A stretch of 64,000 bases of DNA from Pseudomonas sp. UBA1879 (GTDB lineage Bacteria; Pseudomonadota; Gammaproteobacteria; Pseudomonadales; Pseudomonadaceae), in NCBI RefSeq assembly GCF_002338065.1, contig NZ_DDHJ01000019.1, positions 28,102 to 92,101 of the forward strand, given 5' to 3'. Below are positions 42,545 through 52,080 of this stretch, in pieces. The translations under genes and the position numbers were made by a program. Within the stretch, counting starts at the first letter, position 1, and each line of letters opens with the position of its first letter. The notes beneath the pieces are model-generated. The model did not search any database. It was given only the letters and a program-made list of their open reading frames with translations, and had not been told where the DNA came from.

Positions 42545-45193
42545 ATGCAAGACCTCGATCCCGTCGAAACCCAGGAATGGCTGGACGCCCTGGAATCGGT
42601 TCTCGACAAAGAAGGCGAAGACCGTGCTCATTATTTGATGACCCGTATGGGCGAGCTGGCCACGCGTAGTGGTTCGCAGCTGCCGTACTCCATCACCACG
42701 CCGTACCGCAACACCATCCCTGTTACCCGCGAAGCACGCATGCCCGGCGACCTGTTCATGGAACGCCGCATCCGTTCGATCGTTCGCTGGAACGCCTTGG
42801 CGATGGTCATGCGCGCCAACATGCAAGACCCTGATCTGGGCGGCCACATCTCCACTTTCGCCTCCAGCGCCACGCTGTATGACATCGGCTTCAACTACTT
42901 CTTCCAGGCCCCGACCGAAGAACACGGCGGCGACCTGATCTACTACCAGGGCCACGCGTCGCCCGGCATTTACGCTCGCGCTTTCCTCGAAGGCCGCTTG
43001 AGCGAAGAACAGATGCTGAAATTCCGTCAGGAAGTGGACGGCGGCGGCCTATCGTCGTACCCGCACCCGCACCTGATGCCTGACTTCTGGCAGTTCCCTA
43101 CCGTTTCCATGGGTCTGGGCCCGATCACCGCGATCTACCAGGCACGCTTCATGAAGTACCTGGAAAACCGTGGCTTCATCCCGGCTGGCAAGCAAAAGGT
43201 CTGGTGCTTCATCGGCGACGGCGAATGCGACGAGCCGGAAACCCTGGGCGCCATTTCTCTGGCCGGTCGTGAAAACCTCGACAACCTGATCTTCGTCATC
43301 AACTGCAACTTGCAGCGCCTTGACGGCCCGGTTCGCGGCAACGCCAAGATCATCCAGGAACTGGAAGGCGTGTTCCGTGGTGCTGCCTGGAACGTGAACA
43401 AGGTCATCTGGGGCCGCATGTGGGACCCACTGTTCGCCCAGGACGAAGACGGTCTGATGCAGCGTCGCATGGACAAAGCCATCGACGGTGAGTACCAGAA
43501 CTACAAGGCAAAAGACGGCGCCTACGTCCGTAAGCACTTCTTCGGCGACGATCCAGAGCTGCTCAAGCGCGTCGAGAATCTGTCCGACGACGAGATCTGG
43601 AAACTCAACCGTGGCGGCCACGACCCGTACAAGGTCTACGCGGCGTATCACCAGGCGGTCAACCACAAGGGCCAGCCGACCGTCATCCTCGCCAAGACCA
43701 TCAAGGGCTACGGCACCGGCGCGGGCGAAGCGAAGAACACTGCGCACAACACCAAGAAAGTCGATATCGAGTCGCTGAAGAAATTCCGTGATCGCTTCGA
43801 CATTCCACTGAACGATTCCCAGCTCGAATCGCTGCCGTTCTACCGTCCGGCCGAAGACAGCGCGGAAATGAAGTACCTGCGCAAATGCCGCGAGAAGCTG
43901 GGCGGTTCCCTGCCTCAGCGCAACCGCGGCAACATCAGCATCCCGACGCCATCGTTGGACACGCTGAAGTCGGTTCTGGATGGCTCGGGCGACCGCGAAA
44001 TCTCCACCACCATGGCGTTCGGTCGTATCCTCGCCTCGATGGTGAAAGACAAGGAACTGGGCAAGCGCATCGTTCCGATCCTCGCTGACGAAGCCCGTAC
44101 CTTCGGTATGGAAGGCATGTTCCGTCAGCTGGGTATCTACTCGCCAGTCGGCCAGCTGTACGAGCCAGTCGACCGCGATCAGGTCATGTACTACCGCGAA
44201 GAGAAAGACGGCCAGATCCTGCAGGAAGGCCTCAACGAGGCAGGCGCGTTCTCCTCGTTCATCGCGGCAGGTACTGCCTACAGCAACTACAACACCCCGA
44301 TGCTGCCGGTTTACATCTTCTATTCGATGTTCGGCTTCCAGCGTATCGGCGACCTGGCGTGGGCCGCTGGCGATGCACAGACTCGCGGCTTCCTGCTGGG
44401 CGGCACCTCCGGGCGTACCACGCTCAACGGTGAAGGCCTGCAACACGAAGACGGCCACAGCCACATTCTGGCCAGCACCATCCCGAACGTGCGCAGCTAT
44501 GACCCCGCCTATGCCTACGAGCTGGCGGTGATCATGCAGGAAGGCACGCACCGGATGATGACGCTGCAGGAAAACGTCTACTACTACATCACCGTGATGA
44601 ACGAGAACTACCATCAGCCAGCGATGCCGGCCGGTGTAGAGCAAGGCATCATCAAGGGCATGTACCTGCTGGAAGAAGACACACGCGAAGCGGCTCATCA
44701 CGTCCAACTGTTGGGCAGCGGCACGATCCTCAACGAAGTGCGTGAAGCGGCGAAGATCCTGCGTGAGCAGTTCAACATCGGCGCTGACGTCTGGAGCGTC
44801 ACCAGCTTCAACGAATTGCGTCGCAACGGCCTGGCCGCTGAACGCAGCAACCGTCTGAAGCCCGGCCAGAAGCCACAATTGAGCTACGTTGAAGAGTGCC
44901 TCAATGGTCGCAAGGGCCCGGTCATCGCGTCGACCGACTACATGAAACTGTTCGCTGACCAGATCCGTCAGTGGGTTCCGACCAAGGAATACAAGGTCTT
45001 GGGCACCGACGGCTACGGCCGTTCCGACAGCCGCAAGAAGCTGCGTCACTTCTTTGAAGTCGACCGTCACTTCGTGGTGCTGGCGGCCCTGGAAGCCTTG
45101 GCCGATCGTGGCGATATCGAACCGAAAGTCGTGGCGGAAGCCATCACCAAGTTCGGCATCGACCCGGAAAAACGCAACCCGCTGGACTGCTGA
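42545..45193 (+). CDS. aceE: Pyruvate dehydrogenase E1 component, homodimeric type, AceE
   Basis: This 882-residue thiamine-diphosphate enzyme decarboxylates pyruvate and passes the acetyl group to the lipoyl arms of AceF. Start ATG 42545 (MQDLDPVETQEWLDALESVLDKEG) matches the family and has GGAG upstream. Visible blocks are the substrate channel GHASPGIYARAFLEGRL, the ThDP-binding IGDGECDEPETLGAISLAGRENLDNLIFVINCNLQ and the C-terminal transketolase-like domain. Genes aceE and aceF are in tandem with a 152-bp gap. The paired palindromes upstream suggest repressor control. Confidence 0.97.
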   Translation: MQDLDPVETQEWLDALESVLDKEGEDRAHYLMTRMGELATRSGSQLPYSITTPYRNTIPVTREARMPGDLFMERRIRSIVRWNALAMVMRANMQDPDLGGHISTFASSATLYDIGFNYFFQAPTEEHGGDLIYYQGHASPGIYARAFLEGRLSEEQMLKFRQEVDGGGLSSYPHPHLMPDFWQFPTVSMGLGPITAIYQARFMKYLENRGFIPAGKQKVWCFIGDGECDEPETLGAISLAGRENLDNLIFVINCNLQRLDGPVRGNAKIIQELEGVFRGAAWNVNKVIWGRMWDPLFAQDEDGLMQRRMDKAIDGEYQNYKAKDGAYVRKHFFGDDPELLKRVENLSDDEIWKLNRGGHDPYKVYAAYHQAVNHKGQPTVILAKTIKGYGTGAGEAKNTAHNTKKVDIESLKKFRDRFDIPLNDSQLESLPFYRPAEDSAEMKYLRKCREKLGGSLPQRNRGNISIPTPSLDTLKSVLDGSGDREISTTMAFGRILASMVKDKELGKRIVPILADEARTFGMEGMFRQLGIYSPVGQLYEPVDRDQVMYYREEKDGQILQEGLNEAGAFSSFIAAGTAYSNYNTPMLPVYIFYSMFGFQRIGDLAWAAGDAQTRGFLLGGTSGRTTLNGEGLQHEDGHSHILASTIPNVRSYDPAYAYELAVIMQEGTHRMMTLQENVYYYITVMNENYHQPAMPAGVEQGIIKGMYLLEEDTREAAHHVQLLGSGTILNEVREAAKILREQFNIGADVWSVTSFNELRRNGLAAERSNRLKPGQKPQLSYVEECLNGRKGPVIASTDYMKLFADQIRQWVPTKEYKVLGTDGYGRSDSRKKLRHFFEVDRHFVVLAALEALADRGDIEPKVVAEAITKFGIDPEKRNPLDC

Positions 45194-45233
45194 GGTCTGC
45201 GCTGAAGATCGTATAGAGCGCTGACAGATTGCG

Positions 45234-45292
45234 CGAAACAGCCGGCGATGCGGAATTTGCCTTCGGGTAAATGAGCATCCAAGGCTGTTTCG
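45234..45292. repeat. Inverted repeat in the aceE-aceF gap
   Basis: CGAAACAGCC (45234-45243) and GGCTGTTTCG (45283-45292) are perfect 10-bp inverted repeats with a 39-nt loop. It could form an intercistronic stem in the aceEF mRNA. No T-run follows. Confidence 0.6.
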
Positions 45293-45345
45293 TTGCTACT
45301 GCACCGGCGCAGTCGAGTGAACAGGTTCTCCTGAGGAGAGACATT

Positions 45346-47016
45346 GTGAGTGAGCTAATTCGTGTACCCGACATCGGCAGCGGTGACGGTGAAGTCATTG
45401 AGTTGTTCGTCAAGGTTGGCGACCGCATCGAGGCCGACCAAAGCCTGCTGACGCTGGAGTCGGACAAGGCGAGCATGGAAATCCCTGCGCCAAAAGCCGG
45501 TGTGGTCAAAAGCCTGAAAGTAAAGCTGGGCGATCGCCTGAAAGAAGGCGATGAACTGCTGGAGCTGGAAGTGGAAGGCGACGCCGCCGCTGCGCCTGCT
45601 GACGAGCCTGCGGCTGCCGCTCCGGCGGATGCGGCCCATGCTGCCGCTGAGAAGCCAGCTGAAGCGGCTGCTCCGGCTCAGGCTGCTGCACCTGCGCCAG
45701 CTGCCGAAGCAACCGTTCAGGACATCCACGTTCCGGATATCGGTTCGTCGGGCAAGGCTCGCATCATCGAGCTGATGGTCAAAGTCGGTGACAGCATCGA
45801 AGCTGATCAATCCCTGATCACTCTGGAATCTGACAAAGCCTCGATGGAGATTCCTTCGCCCGCCGCAGGCGTGGTCGAAAGCATCAGCGTCAAGGTCGAA
45901 GACGAAGTCGGCACTGGCGATCTGATCCTGAAACTGAAAGTGGCGGGCGCAGCTCCGGCGGCGGCTCCGGCTCAAGCAGCTGCCCCTGCTCAAGCAGCGG
46001 CTCCGGCCAAGGCTGACGCACCGGCTGCCCCTGCTGCTGCCCCTGCGCCAAAGGCCGAAGCGGCGCCTGCCCCAGCGGCGGCCCCGGCTGCCAGCGGCGC
46101 GAAAGTCCACGCTGGTCCGGCCGTTCGTCAGCTGGCCCGCGAGTTCGGCGTCGAACTGAGCGCCGTAGCCGCGACCGGCCCACACGGCCGCGTGCTGAAG
46201 GAAGACGTGCAGGCGTACGTCAAATCCATCATGACCAAGTCCAAGGACGCGCCTGCTGCTGGCGGCGCAACCGGCGGCGCTGGCATCCCACCGGTTCCGG
46301 AAGTCGATTTCAGCCGTTTCGGTGAAATCGAAGAAGTGCCGATGACGCGCCTGATGCAACTGGGCGCGTCCGGTCTGCACCGCAGCTGGCTGAACATCCC
46401 CCACGTCACGCAGTTCGACCAGGCCGATATCACTGACCTGGAAGCCTTCCGCATTGCGCAGAAAGCTGTCGCCGAGAAAGCGGGCGTGAAGCTGACCGTG
46501 CTGCCTCTGCTGCTCAAGTCCATCGCGCATCTGCTCAAGGAAATGCCGGACTTCAACAGCTCGCTGGCACCCAGCGGCAAAGCGGTCATCCGTAAGAAGT
46601 ATTTCCACATCGGTTTCGCGGTGGATACTCCTGACGGCCTGCTGGTCCCGGTGATCAAAAACGTCGATCAGAAGAACCTGCTGCAACTGGCTGCCGAAGC
46701 GGCCGAGCTGGCTGAAAAGGCGCGTTCCAAAAAGCTGTCGGCCAACGACATGCAGGGCGCCTGCTTCACCATTTCGAGCCTCGGTCACATTGGCGGCACC
46801 GGCTTCACGCCGATCGTCAACGCGCCGGAAGTCGCGATCCTGGGTGTCTCCAAGGCCACCATGCAACCGGTCTGGGACGGCAAAGCCTTCCAGCCACGCC
46901 TGATGCTGCCGCTGTCGCTGTCCTACGATCACCGCGTGATCAACGGCGCCGCAGCTGCACGCTTCACCAAGCGTCTGGGCGACGTGCTGGCTGACATCCG
47001 CACCATCCTGCTGTAA
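45346..47016 (+). CDS. aceF: Pyruvate dehydrogenase E2 (dihydrolipoamide acetyltransferase) AceF
   Basis: This 556-residue core protein has two N-terminal lipoyl domains, each with the lipoylated lysine in LESDKASMEIP (near residues 40 and 160). Alanine/proline-rich linkers separate them, followed by a peripheral subunit-binding domain (AGPAVRQLAREFGVELSAVAATGPHGRVLKEDV) and the catalytic domain ending with SYDHRVINGAAAARF (DHRxxxG). It starts at GTG 45346 with GAGGAGA upstream, giving MSELIRVPDIG; an upstream in-frame start at 45271 was rejected. Two lipoyl domains rather than the three of E. coli is the usual Pseudomonas arrangement. Confidence 0.96.
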   Translation: MSELIRVPDIGSGDGEVIELFVKVGDRIEADQSLLTLESDKASMEIPAPKAGVVKSLKVKLGDRLKEGDELLELEVEGDAAAAPADEPAAAAPADAAHAAAEKPAEAAAPAQAAAPAPAAEATVQDIHVPDIGSSGKARIIELMVKVGDSIEADQSLITLESDKASMEIPSPAAGVVESISVKVEDEVGTGDLILKLKVAGAAPAAAPAQAAAPAQAAAPAKADAPAAPAAAPAPKAEAAPAPAAAPAASGAKVHAGPAVRQLAREFGVELSAVAATGPHGRVLKEDVQAYVKSIMTKSKDAPAAGGATGGAGIPPVPEVDFSRFGEIEEVPMTRLMQLGASGLHRSWLNIPHVTQFDQADITDLEAFRIAQKAVAEKAGVKLTVLPLLLKSIAHLLKEMPDFNSSLAPSGKAVIRKKYFHIGFAVDTPDGLLVPVIKNVDQKNLLQLAAEAAELAEKARSKKLSANDMQGACFTISSLGHIGGTGFTPIVNAPEVAILGVSKATMQPVWDGKAFQPRLMLPLSLSYDHRVINGAAAARFTKRLGDVLADIRTILL

Positions 47017-47024
47017 GCCGCAAA

Positions 47025-47061
47025 AGGCCCGCCTCACAGGAGGCGGGCCTTCGCTGTTTTT
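47025..47061 (+). terminator. Rho-independent terminator 1 after aceF
   Basis: A perfect 11-bp stem (AGGCCCGCCTC at 47025-47035, GAGGCGGGCCT at 47040-47050) with a 4-nt loop starts 9 bp after the aceF stop and is followed by TCGCTGTTTTT. Confidence 0.85.
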
Positions 47062-47085
47062 CGAGCTGCCACGCTCGTACCTCAA

Positions 47086-47112
47086 CCCCGCCCATTTGGC
47101 GGGGCTTTTTTT
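47086..47112 (+). terminator. Rho-independent terminator 2 after aceF
   Basis: CCCCGCC (47086-47092) pairs with GGCGGGG (47098-47104), followed by CTTTTTTT. It forms a tandem back-up to the first terminator. The rest of the gap to 47448 shows no gene, repeat or clear promoter. Confidence 0.85.
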
Positions 47113-47448
47113 GGATGTGAAAACGGTGACGCTTGGCACGCTTGTGGACCGCAGAAAATCTTGGAAACACCGCGGTTCAAAGTGAATCCTCGAAGGGCTT
47201 AAGCCCGGGATAAACGCCTGATCCGCAATGGCCAGCCCATTCAGAATCACCAATAACAACCACTTGACCCTGCATTCCGACAAATCCGACCAACAACCTT
47301 CAGTTAATCCACGATTTGCCGACAGATTTATAGCACTAAGCCATCGCGCTCACTTGTCAGCCCGTGCGCCATGATGCAACCTTGCGACACGCGATTTCAC
47401 AATGGGCGCGTGCCCATGCGCGACAGTACTCTTTAAGCGAGTTCCTTC

Positions 47449-50142
47449 ATGAAAAGCCAACCTGATGCTGCCGCCCGATCGGCAGCCGAGGTCGTGACGC
47501 AATTGCCGGTGCCCTCGCGGCTCGGCATGCTGCGTTTCGAGCGGCTGAATGAAGCCAGCTGGGCGATGCTGTACCTGGATCCAAGCTGTGAGAAGCAGTT
47601 CGACATGCCCGCCGTGGAGCTGTGCGCCCTCATCGGCTCGCCCTACGCCAGCCTGATGGAGCCCGAAGCGCGCTATCAACTGCACGACGCCATCCAGATA
47701 CAGATGGCCAGCAACTCGCATTACGTCATTCGCTACACCTTGCACACGACCCGCGGTCCGTTGGGCCTGCTGGAAATCGGCGAGGGTTACCGACAGCACA
47801 ACCGCGAACTGCTGCGGGGGTACCTGATGGTGGTAGATGAGCTTTACGATGCCAGCGAGATGGTCTTAGCTCCGGACCTGGAAGTGCAAAACACACGGCT
47901 GCAAATTGCGCTGGAGCTCAATCAGCGGGCGCAACATGAGCAACTGCAGCATCTGGAGCGGGTGCGCGCTCAACAAAGCCTGATTCTGCGCCTGGCCAAA
48001 CATCGTTACAGCTCCAGCAATTCGTTGCAGGAAGCGGCCGAGCTGATCACCAAGAACGCCTGCGAAATCTACGACATTGCCCGCGCCGCGATCTGGAACC
48101 TCAACGGCAATATGCTTGAACCGATCGCCGAATACCGCCGCGATACGGATGAATACCTCAAGGCCGGGCCGATTGATATCAGCCGCTTCCCGAGTTATCT
48201 GGAAGCGCTGCACACCAGCCGTGCCATCGATGCCAACGACTTCGAGCAGGACCCGCGGACTCGCGAATTGGCTGAAAGCCTCCTGCCGCGCCAGATCAAC
48301 GCGATTCTCGATGCCAGCGTGCGCATCGACGGCCAAGTGGTCGGCGTGCTGTGCCTCGAGCACACCGAGACAGGGCGCGAATGGCAGTCCGACGAAATCG
48401 CGTTCGCCGGGGAGCTGGCCGATCAATTCGCCCATGCCATCAACAACCACAACCGGCGCACGGCCACCAACGCGCTGCATCTGTTCCAGCGCGCAGTCGA
48501 GCAGAGCGCGAACGCGTTTCTGCTGGTCAACTGCGACGGCGTGGTCGAGTACGTCAACCCGAGTTTCACCGAGATCACTCAGTATTCCGCCGATGAAGTC
48601 CACGGCCATCGCCTCTCGGAACTGCCCGCGCTGGAAAATCTCAGCGCCTTGTTGATGGACGCCAATTCAAGCCTGGCGACCAGTAACAGCTGGCAGGGCG
48701 AATTCAAAAGCCGCCGCAAGAACCTGGAGCCGTACTGGGGCCAGCTGTCAATTTCCAAGGTTTACGGCGATAACCGCGAACTCACCCATTACATCGGCAT
48801 TTACGAAGACATCACTCAGGCCAAGCTCTCCCAACAGCGGATCGAGCGGCTGGCGTACACCGACAACCTGACCAACCTCGGCAACCGTCCGGCGTTCATT
48901 CGCACCCTCGACGAGCACTTCGCGCGGGACATCGAAACGCCGATCAGCCTGCTGCTGGTGGACATCGACAACTTCAAGCGCATCAACGACAGCCTCGGCC
49001 ACCAGACCGGCGACAAGCTGTTGATCAGCCTCGCCCGCCGCCTGCGCAACAGCCTCAGCCCGACCGGCATTCTGGCGCGGTTTGCCAGTAACGAATTTGC
49101 GGTTTTGCTGGACGACACCGATCCCGAAGAAGGTCAGCGCATTGCCAGCCAAGTGCTGACGACGCTGGACAAGCCGATGTTCGTCGACAACCAGTTGATC
49201 AGCGTCACCGGCTCCGTCGGCCTGGCCTGTGCGCCGCTGCACGGCCGTGATCCGCAGACGCTGATGAAGAACGCCGGTCTGGCGCTGCACAAGGCCAAGG
49301 CCAACGGCAAGCATCAGGTGCAGGTGTTCACCGAAGCGCTCAACGCCGAGGCCAGCTACAAGCTGTTCGTCGAGAACAACCTGCGCCGCGCACTGACCCA
49401 GAACGAGCTTGAAGTCTTCTACCAACCCAAGCTGTGCCTGCGTACCGGTCGGCTGCTGGGCATGGAGGCGCTGCTGCGCTGGAATCATCCGGAAAAGGGC
49501 ATGATTCGGCCGGACCAGTTCATCAGCGTCGCCGAAGAAACCGGCCTGATCATCCCGATTGGCAAGTGGGTGGCGCGCCAGTCCTGCCGCATGAGCAAGC
49601 AACTGACCGCGGCCGGTTACGGCAAGCTGCACGTCGCGATCAACGTGTCGCCCAAACAGTTCTCCGACCCTGATCTCGTCAGCTCGCTGGCCAGCATCCT
49701 GCGCGAAGAGCAGCTCGACCCTTCCCTGCTGGAACTCGAACTGACCGAAGGCCTGCTGCTGGAAGCCACCGAAGACACGCGTCTGCAGCTGGAATCCCTG
49801 AAAACCCTGGGCCTGACCCTGGCCATGGACGACTTCGGGACCGGCTATTCCTCGTTCAGTTATCTCAAGAAATTCCCCATCGACGTGATCAAGATCGACC
49901 GCAGCTTCATCCGCGACATTCCGGATGATCAGGACGACATGGAAATCACCTCGGCGGTCATCGCCATGGCCCATAACCTGAAGCTGACCGTCGTCGCTGA
50001 AGGCATCGAGACCGCCGAACAGTTGGCCTTCCTGCGCCGTCATCGCTGCGACGTGGGTCAGGGTTATCTGTTTGACAAGCCGATCCCTGGCGAGAACTTG
50101 ATCGACGCATTGCGCCGTTATCCACGCGGCCCATTGGCGTGA
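47449..50142 (+). CDS. dipA: Cyclic-di-GMP phosphodiesterase DipA-like (PAS-GAF-PAS-GGDEF-EAL)
   Basis: This 897-residue cytoplasmic protein has an N-terminal PAS-like region (about 20-130), a GAF domain (about 185-335), a PAS domain (about 345-465), a GGDEF domain and an EAL domain. GGDEF is degenerate (ASNEF at 546-550), so no diguanylate cyclase activity is expected. The EAL domain keeps EALLRW (673-678), INVSPKQF, ELTEG, DDFGTGYSS, KIDRSF and VAEGIET, as in active phosphodiesterases. In PAO1 the same position holds dipA (PA5017), needed for biofilm dispersion. No transmembrane segment was seen. It sits between aceF and msrA. Confidence 0.92.
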   Translation: MKSQPDAAARSAAEVVTQLPVPSRLGMLRFERLNEASWAMLYLDPSCEKQFDMPAVELCALIGSPYASLMEPEARYQLHDAIQIQMASNSHYVIRYTLHTTRGPLGLLEIGEGYRQHNRELLRGYLMVVDELYDASEMVLAPDLEVQNTRLQIALELNQRAQHEQLQHLERVRAQQSLILRLAKHRYSSSNSLQEAAELITKNACEIYDIARAAIWNLNGNMLEPIAEYRRDTDEYLKAGPIDISRFPSYLEALHTSRAIDANDFEQDPRTRELAESLLPRQINAILDASVRIDGQVVGVLCLEHTETGREWQSDEIAFAGELADQFAHAINNHNRRTATNALHLFQRAVEQSANAFLLVNCDGVVEYVNPSFTEITQYSADEVHGHRLSELPALENLSALLMDANSSLATSNSWQGEFKSRRKNLEPYWGQLSISKVYGDNRELTHYIGIYEDITQAKLSQQRIERLAYTDNLTNLGNRPAFIRTLDEHFARDIETPISLLLVDIDNFKRINDSLGHQTGDKLLISLARRLRNSLSPTGILARFASNEFAVLLDDTDPEEGQRIASQVLTTLDKPMFVDNQLISVTGSVGLACAPLHGRDPQTLMKNAGLALHKAKANGKHQVQVFTEALNAEASYKLFVENNLRRALTQNELEVFYQPKLCLRTGRLLGMEALLRWNHPEKGMIRPDQFISVAEETGLIIPIGKWVARQSCRMSKQLTAAGYGKLHVAINVSPKQFSDPDLVSSLASILREEQLDPSLLELELTEGLLLEATEDTRLQLESLKTLGLTLAMDDFGTGYSSFSYLKKFPIDVIKIDRSFIRDIPDDQDDMEITSAVIAMAHNLKLTVVAEGIETAEQLAFLRRHRCDVGQGYLFDKPIPGENLIDALRRYPRGPLA

Positions 50143-50263
50143 GTGGTCTCGCCGCCTGACGCTTTCCCCTCCTGCCGATGTACGGCAAACTCGCTTCCTA
50201 CAGTTGAATCAGAACAATCTGACCCCACATACGGCAGTCACCTGTCCAGAGAGGATTGACCTC

Positions 50264-50923
50264 ATGGCTTTGCGTTCGGAAATCCTTGTGAACAAAAACG
50301 AAATGCCTACCGCCCAGCAAGCGCTGCCGGGCCGCGAAACCCCGATGCCCCTTCCTGAAACCCACTTCGTCAACGGCCGTCCGCTGCTCGGGCCGTTTTT
50401 TGAAGACGTGGAATTCGCGATCTTCGGCCTGGGTTGCTTCTGGGGCGCCGAGCGTCGTTTCTGGCAACGTGACGGCGTGATCAGCACAGTCGTGGGCTAT
50501 GCAGGGGGCTTCACGCCTAACCCGACCTATGAAGAAGTCTGCTCGGGCCTGACGGGGCACAGCGAAGTGGTGCTGGTGGTGTATGAGCCTGCAAAGGTGA
50601 GCTACGAACAGCTGCTGGCGATGTTCTGGGAATTACACAACCCGACCCAAGGCATGCGCCAGGGCAACGACATCGGCACCCAGTACCGCTCGGTGATTTA
50701 TGCAACGACGCCTGAACAGCTGGAGGCTGCCAAGGCGAGCGCCGAGGTGTTCCAGGCAGAACTGACCAAGGCCGGTCTGGGTGAAATCACCACCGAAATC
50801 GATCAGGCGCCGACGGTGTACTTCGCTGAGGCGTATCACCAACAGTACCTGGCGAAGAATCCGCAGGGCTATTGCGGGATTGGCGGGACGGGCGTTTGCA
50901 TGCCGCCGAGCCTCAATCCTTAA
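50264..50923 (+). CDS. msrA: Peptide methionine (S)-S-oxide reductase MsrA
   Basis: This 219-residue enzyme reduces methionine-S-sulfoxide in proteins. The catalytic cysteine lies in GLGCFWGAERRFW, and recycling cysteines are in the C-terminal GYCGIGGTGVC. GYAGG and GHSEVV are also typical. Start ATG 50264 (MALRSEIL) has GAGAGGA upstream; an in-frame TTG at 50204 was rejected. An N-terminal extension of about 50 residues before the catalytic motif is as in the long MsrA type. Confidence 0.95.
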   Translation: MALRSEILVNKNEMPTAQQALPGRETPMPLPETHFVNGRPLLGPFFEDVEFAIFGLGCFWGAERRFWQRDGVISTVVGYAGGFTPNPTYEEVCSGLTGHSEVVLVVYEPAKVSYEQLLAMFWELHNPTQGMRQGNDIGTQYRSVIYATTPEQLEAAKASAEVFQAELTKAGLGEITTEIDQAPTVYFAEAYHQQYLAKNPQGYCGIGGTGVCMPPSLNP

Positions 50924-50938
50924 AGCTCGTCACATTCC

Positions 50939-51029
50939 CTGTAGGAGTGAGCTTGCTCGCGATCGCGGTGTATCAGTTGCCATTTTCGAACCTGGCATAC
51001 CGCCATCGCGAGCAAGCTCACTCCTACAC
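50939..51029. repeat. REP pair (TAGGAGTGAGCTTGCTCGCGA variant)
   Basis: Inverted arms CTGTAGGAGTGAGCTTGCTC and GCGAGCAAGCTCACTCCTAC lie between the convergent msrA and rlmJ genes. Confidence 0.85.
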
Positions 51030-51055
51030 GAATCGGGGAGACCCCGAAAAAACAC

Positions 51056-51898
51056 TCACGCTTCAGCAATCAGCCAATCCAGCCGCCAGTCCCCCTGGGT
51101 CTGCCCCAGTTTCTCGGCCAGCCACGGCAGCAGCTCGCGCAATTCCTCTTCCAGCCCCCACGGCGGGTTGGCAATCGCCAGGCCCGAGCCGTTCAGGGTG
51201 TTCGGCGTGTCCAGCGGATGCACCAGCAACTCTACGCGCAGCAGTTTCGGCGCGCCGGTTTCCGCCAGTTCCTGGTAGAAACGCTTGAGCGCGCGCTGGT
51301 CCTTGATCGGGTACCAGATCGCGGCCACGGTTTGACGCATGCGGCCAATTGTTTCTTTCAGCGCGACCGAGCAACGCTTCATCTCGTCCAACTGCTCGAA
51401 CGGCGGGTCGATCAGCATGACCGCGCGCTTTTCCTGCACCGGCAGCAGCGCCCGCGGCACGTGCCAGCCTTCTCCCAAATGCACGGCAACGCGTTTGTCG
51501 TATTTCATGTTGTCTTTGAGCAACGCGCCGTCTTCGGGGTGCTTCTCGTTGAGCAAGACACGATCCTGCTCGCGCGTCACGCGTCGCGCCAGTTCGGGCG
51601 AACCGGGGTAGTAGCGCAATTCGCCCGTCTTGCGGTTCATTTGACGGATGACGTCCATATAACCGGCGGCAGCCTCTGGTACGTCGTTGGCGTCCCACAG
51701 ACGACCGATGCCCTCGATCCACTCGCCGGTGCGGGTCGCCTGATCGCCTTGCAGGTCGTACAGGCCGAGGCCCGCATGGGTATCGAGGTAAGCGAGCGGC
51801 TGCTCCTTGCGCGACATCAGCGCGATCAAGCGAGTCAGGACGATGTGTTTCAAGACGTCGGCGTGATTGCCGGCGTGGAAGGCGTGACGGTAGTTCAT
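51056..51898 (-). CDS. rlmJ: 23S rRNA (adenine(2030)-N6)-methyltransferase RlmJ
   Basis: This 280-residue SAM-dependent enzyme methylates A2030 of 23S rRNA. It begins MNYRHAFHAGNHADVLKHIVLTRLI at ATG 51898 and has YLDTHAGLGLYDL (SAM site) and VMLIDPPFEQLDEMKR, the DPPF catalytic motif of N6-adenine methyltransferases. Upstream in-frame codons to 51988 were rejected because the conserved N-terminus begins at 51898. It is a housekeeping gene on the minus strand, preceded by a strong minus-strand terminator. Confidence 0.95.
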   Translation of the reverse strand: MNYRHAFHAGNHADVLKHIVLTRLIALMSRKEQPLAYLDTHAGLGLYDLQGDQATRTGEWIEGIGRLWDANDVPEAAAGYMDVIRQMNRKTGELRYYPGSPELARRVTREQDRVLLNEKHPEDGALLKDNMKYDKRVAVHLGEGWHVPRALLPVQEKRAVMLIDPPFEQLDEMKRCSVALKETIGRMRQTVAAIWYPIKDQRALKRFYQELAETGAPKLLRVELLVHPLDTPNTLNGSGLAIANPPWGLEEELRELLPWLAEKLGQTQGDWRLDWLIAEA

Positions 51899-51986
51899 GG
51901 CGGCTCCTGGAAGGCTGCGGAGTTTACCAAAACCGCCGATGTTGCGCAGACCGCCCATGGCCCGAGACATGACTCGAATGGCGGGC

Positions 51987-52022
51987 AAAAAAAGCCCCGG
52001 TTAAGCCGTTACAAAACCGGGG
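51987..52022 (-). terminator. Minus-strand rho-independent terminator upstream of rlmJ
   Basis: On the minus strand AACCGGGG pairs over 8 bp (51995-52002 with 52015-52022), followed by a run of seven T. It lies about 90 bp upstream of the rlmJ start, so it either attenuates rlmJ or ends a short separate transcript. Confidence 0.8.
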
Positions 52023-52080
52023 TTGAGGGACTTGCTCGGGCTAGAGGGTGACCAAACCGTGGCCCGGGCAATATGAAGTG
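51987..52080 (-). ncRNA. Candidate small RNA or attenuated leader
   Basis: A CATAAT -10-like hexamer at 52091-52086 on the minus strand would start a transcript near 52080 that ends at the terminator at 51987, about 94 nt. There is no open frame of note inside. The -35 region is poor. No RNA family was recognised. Confidence 0.3.
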
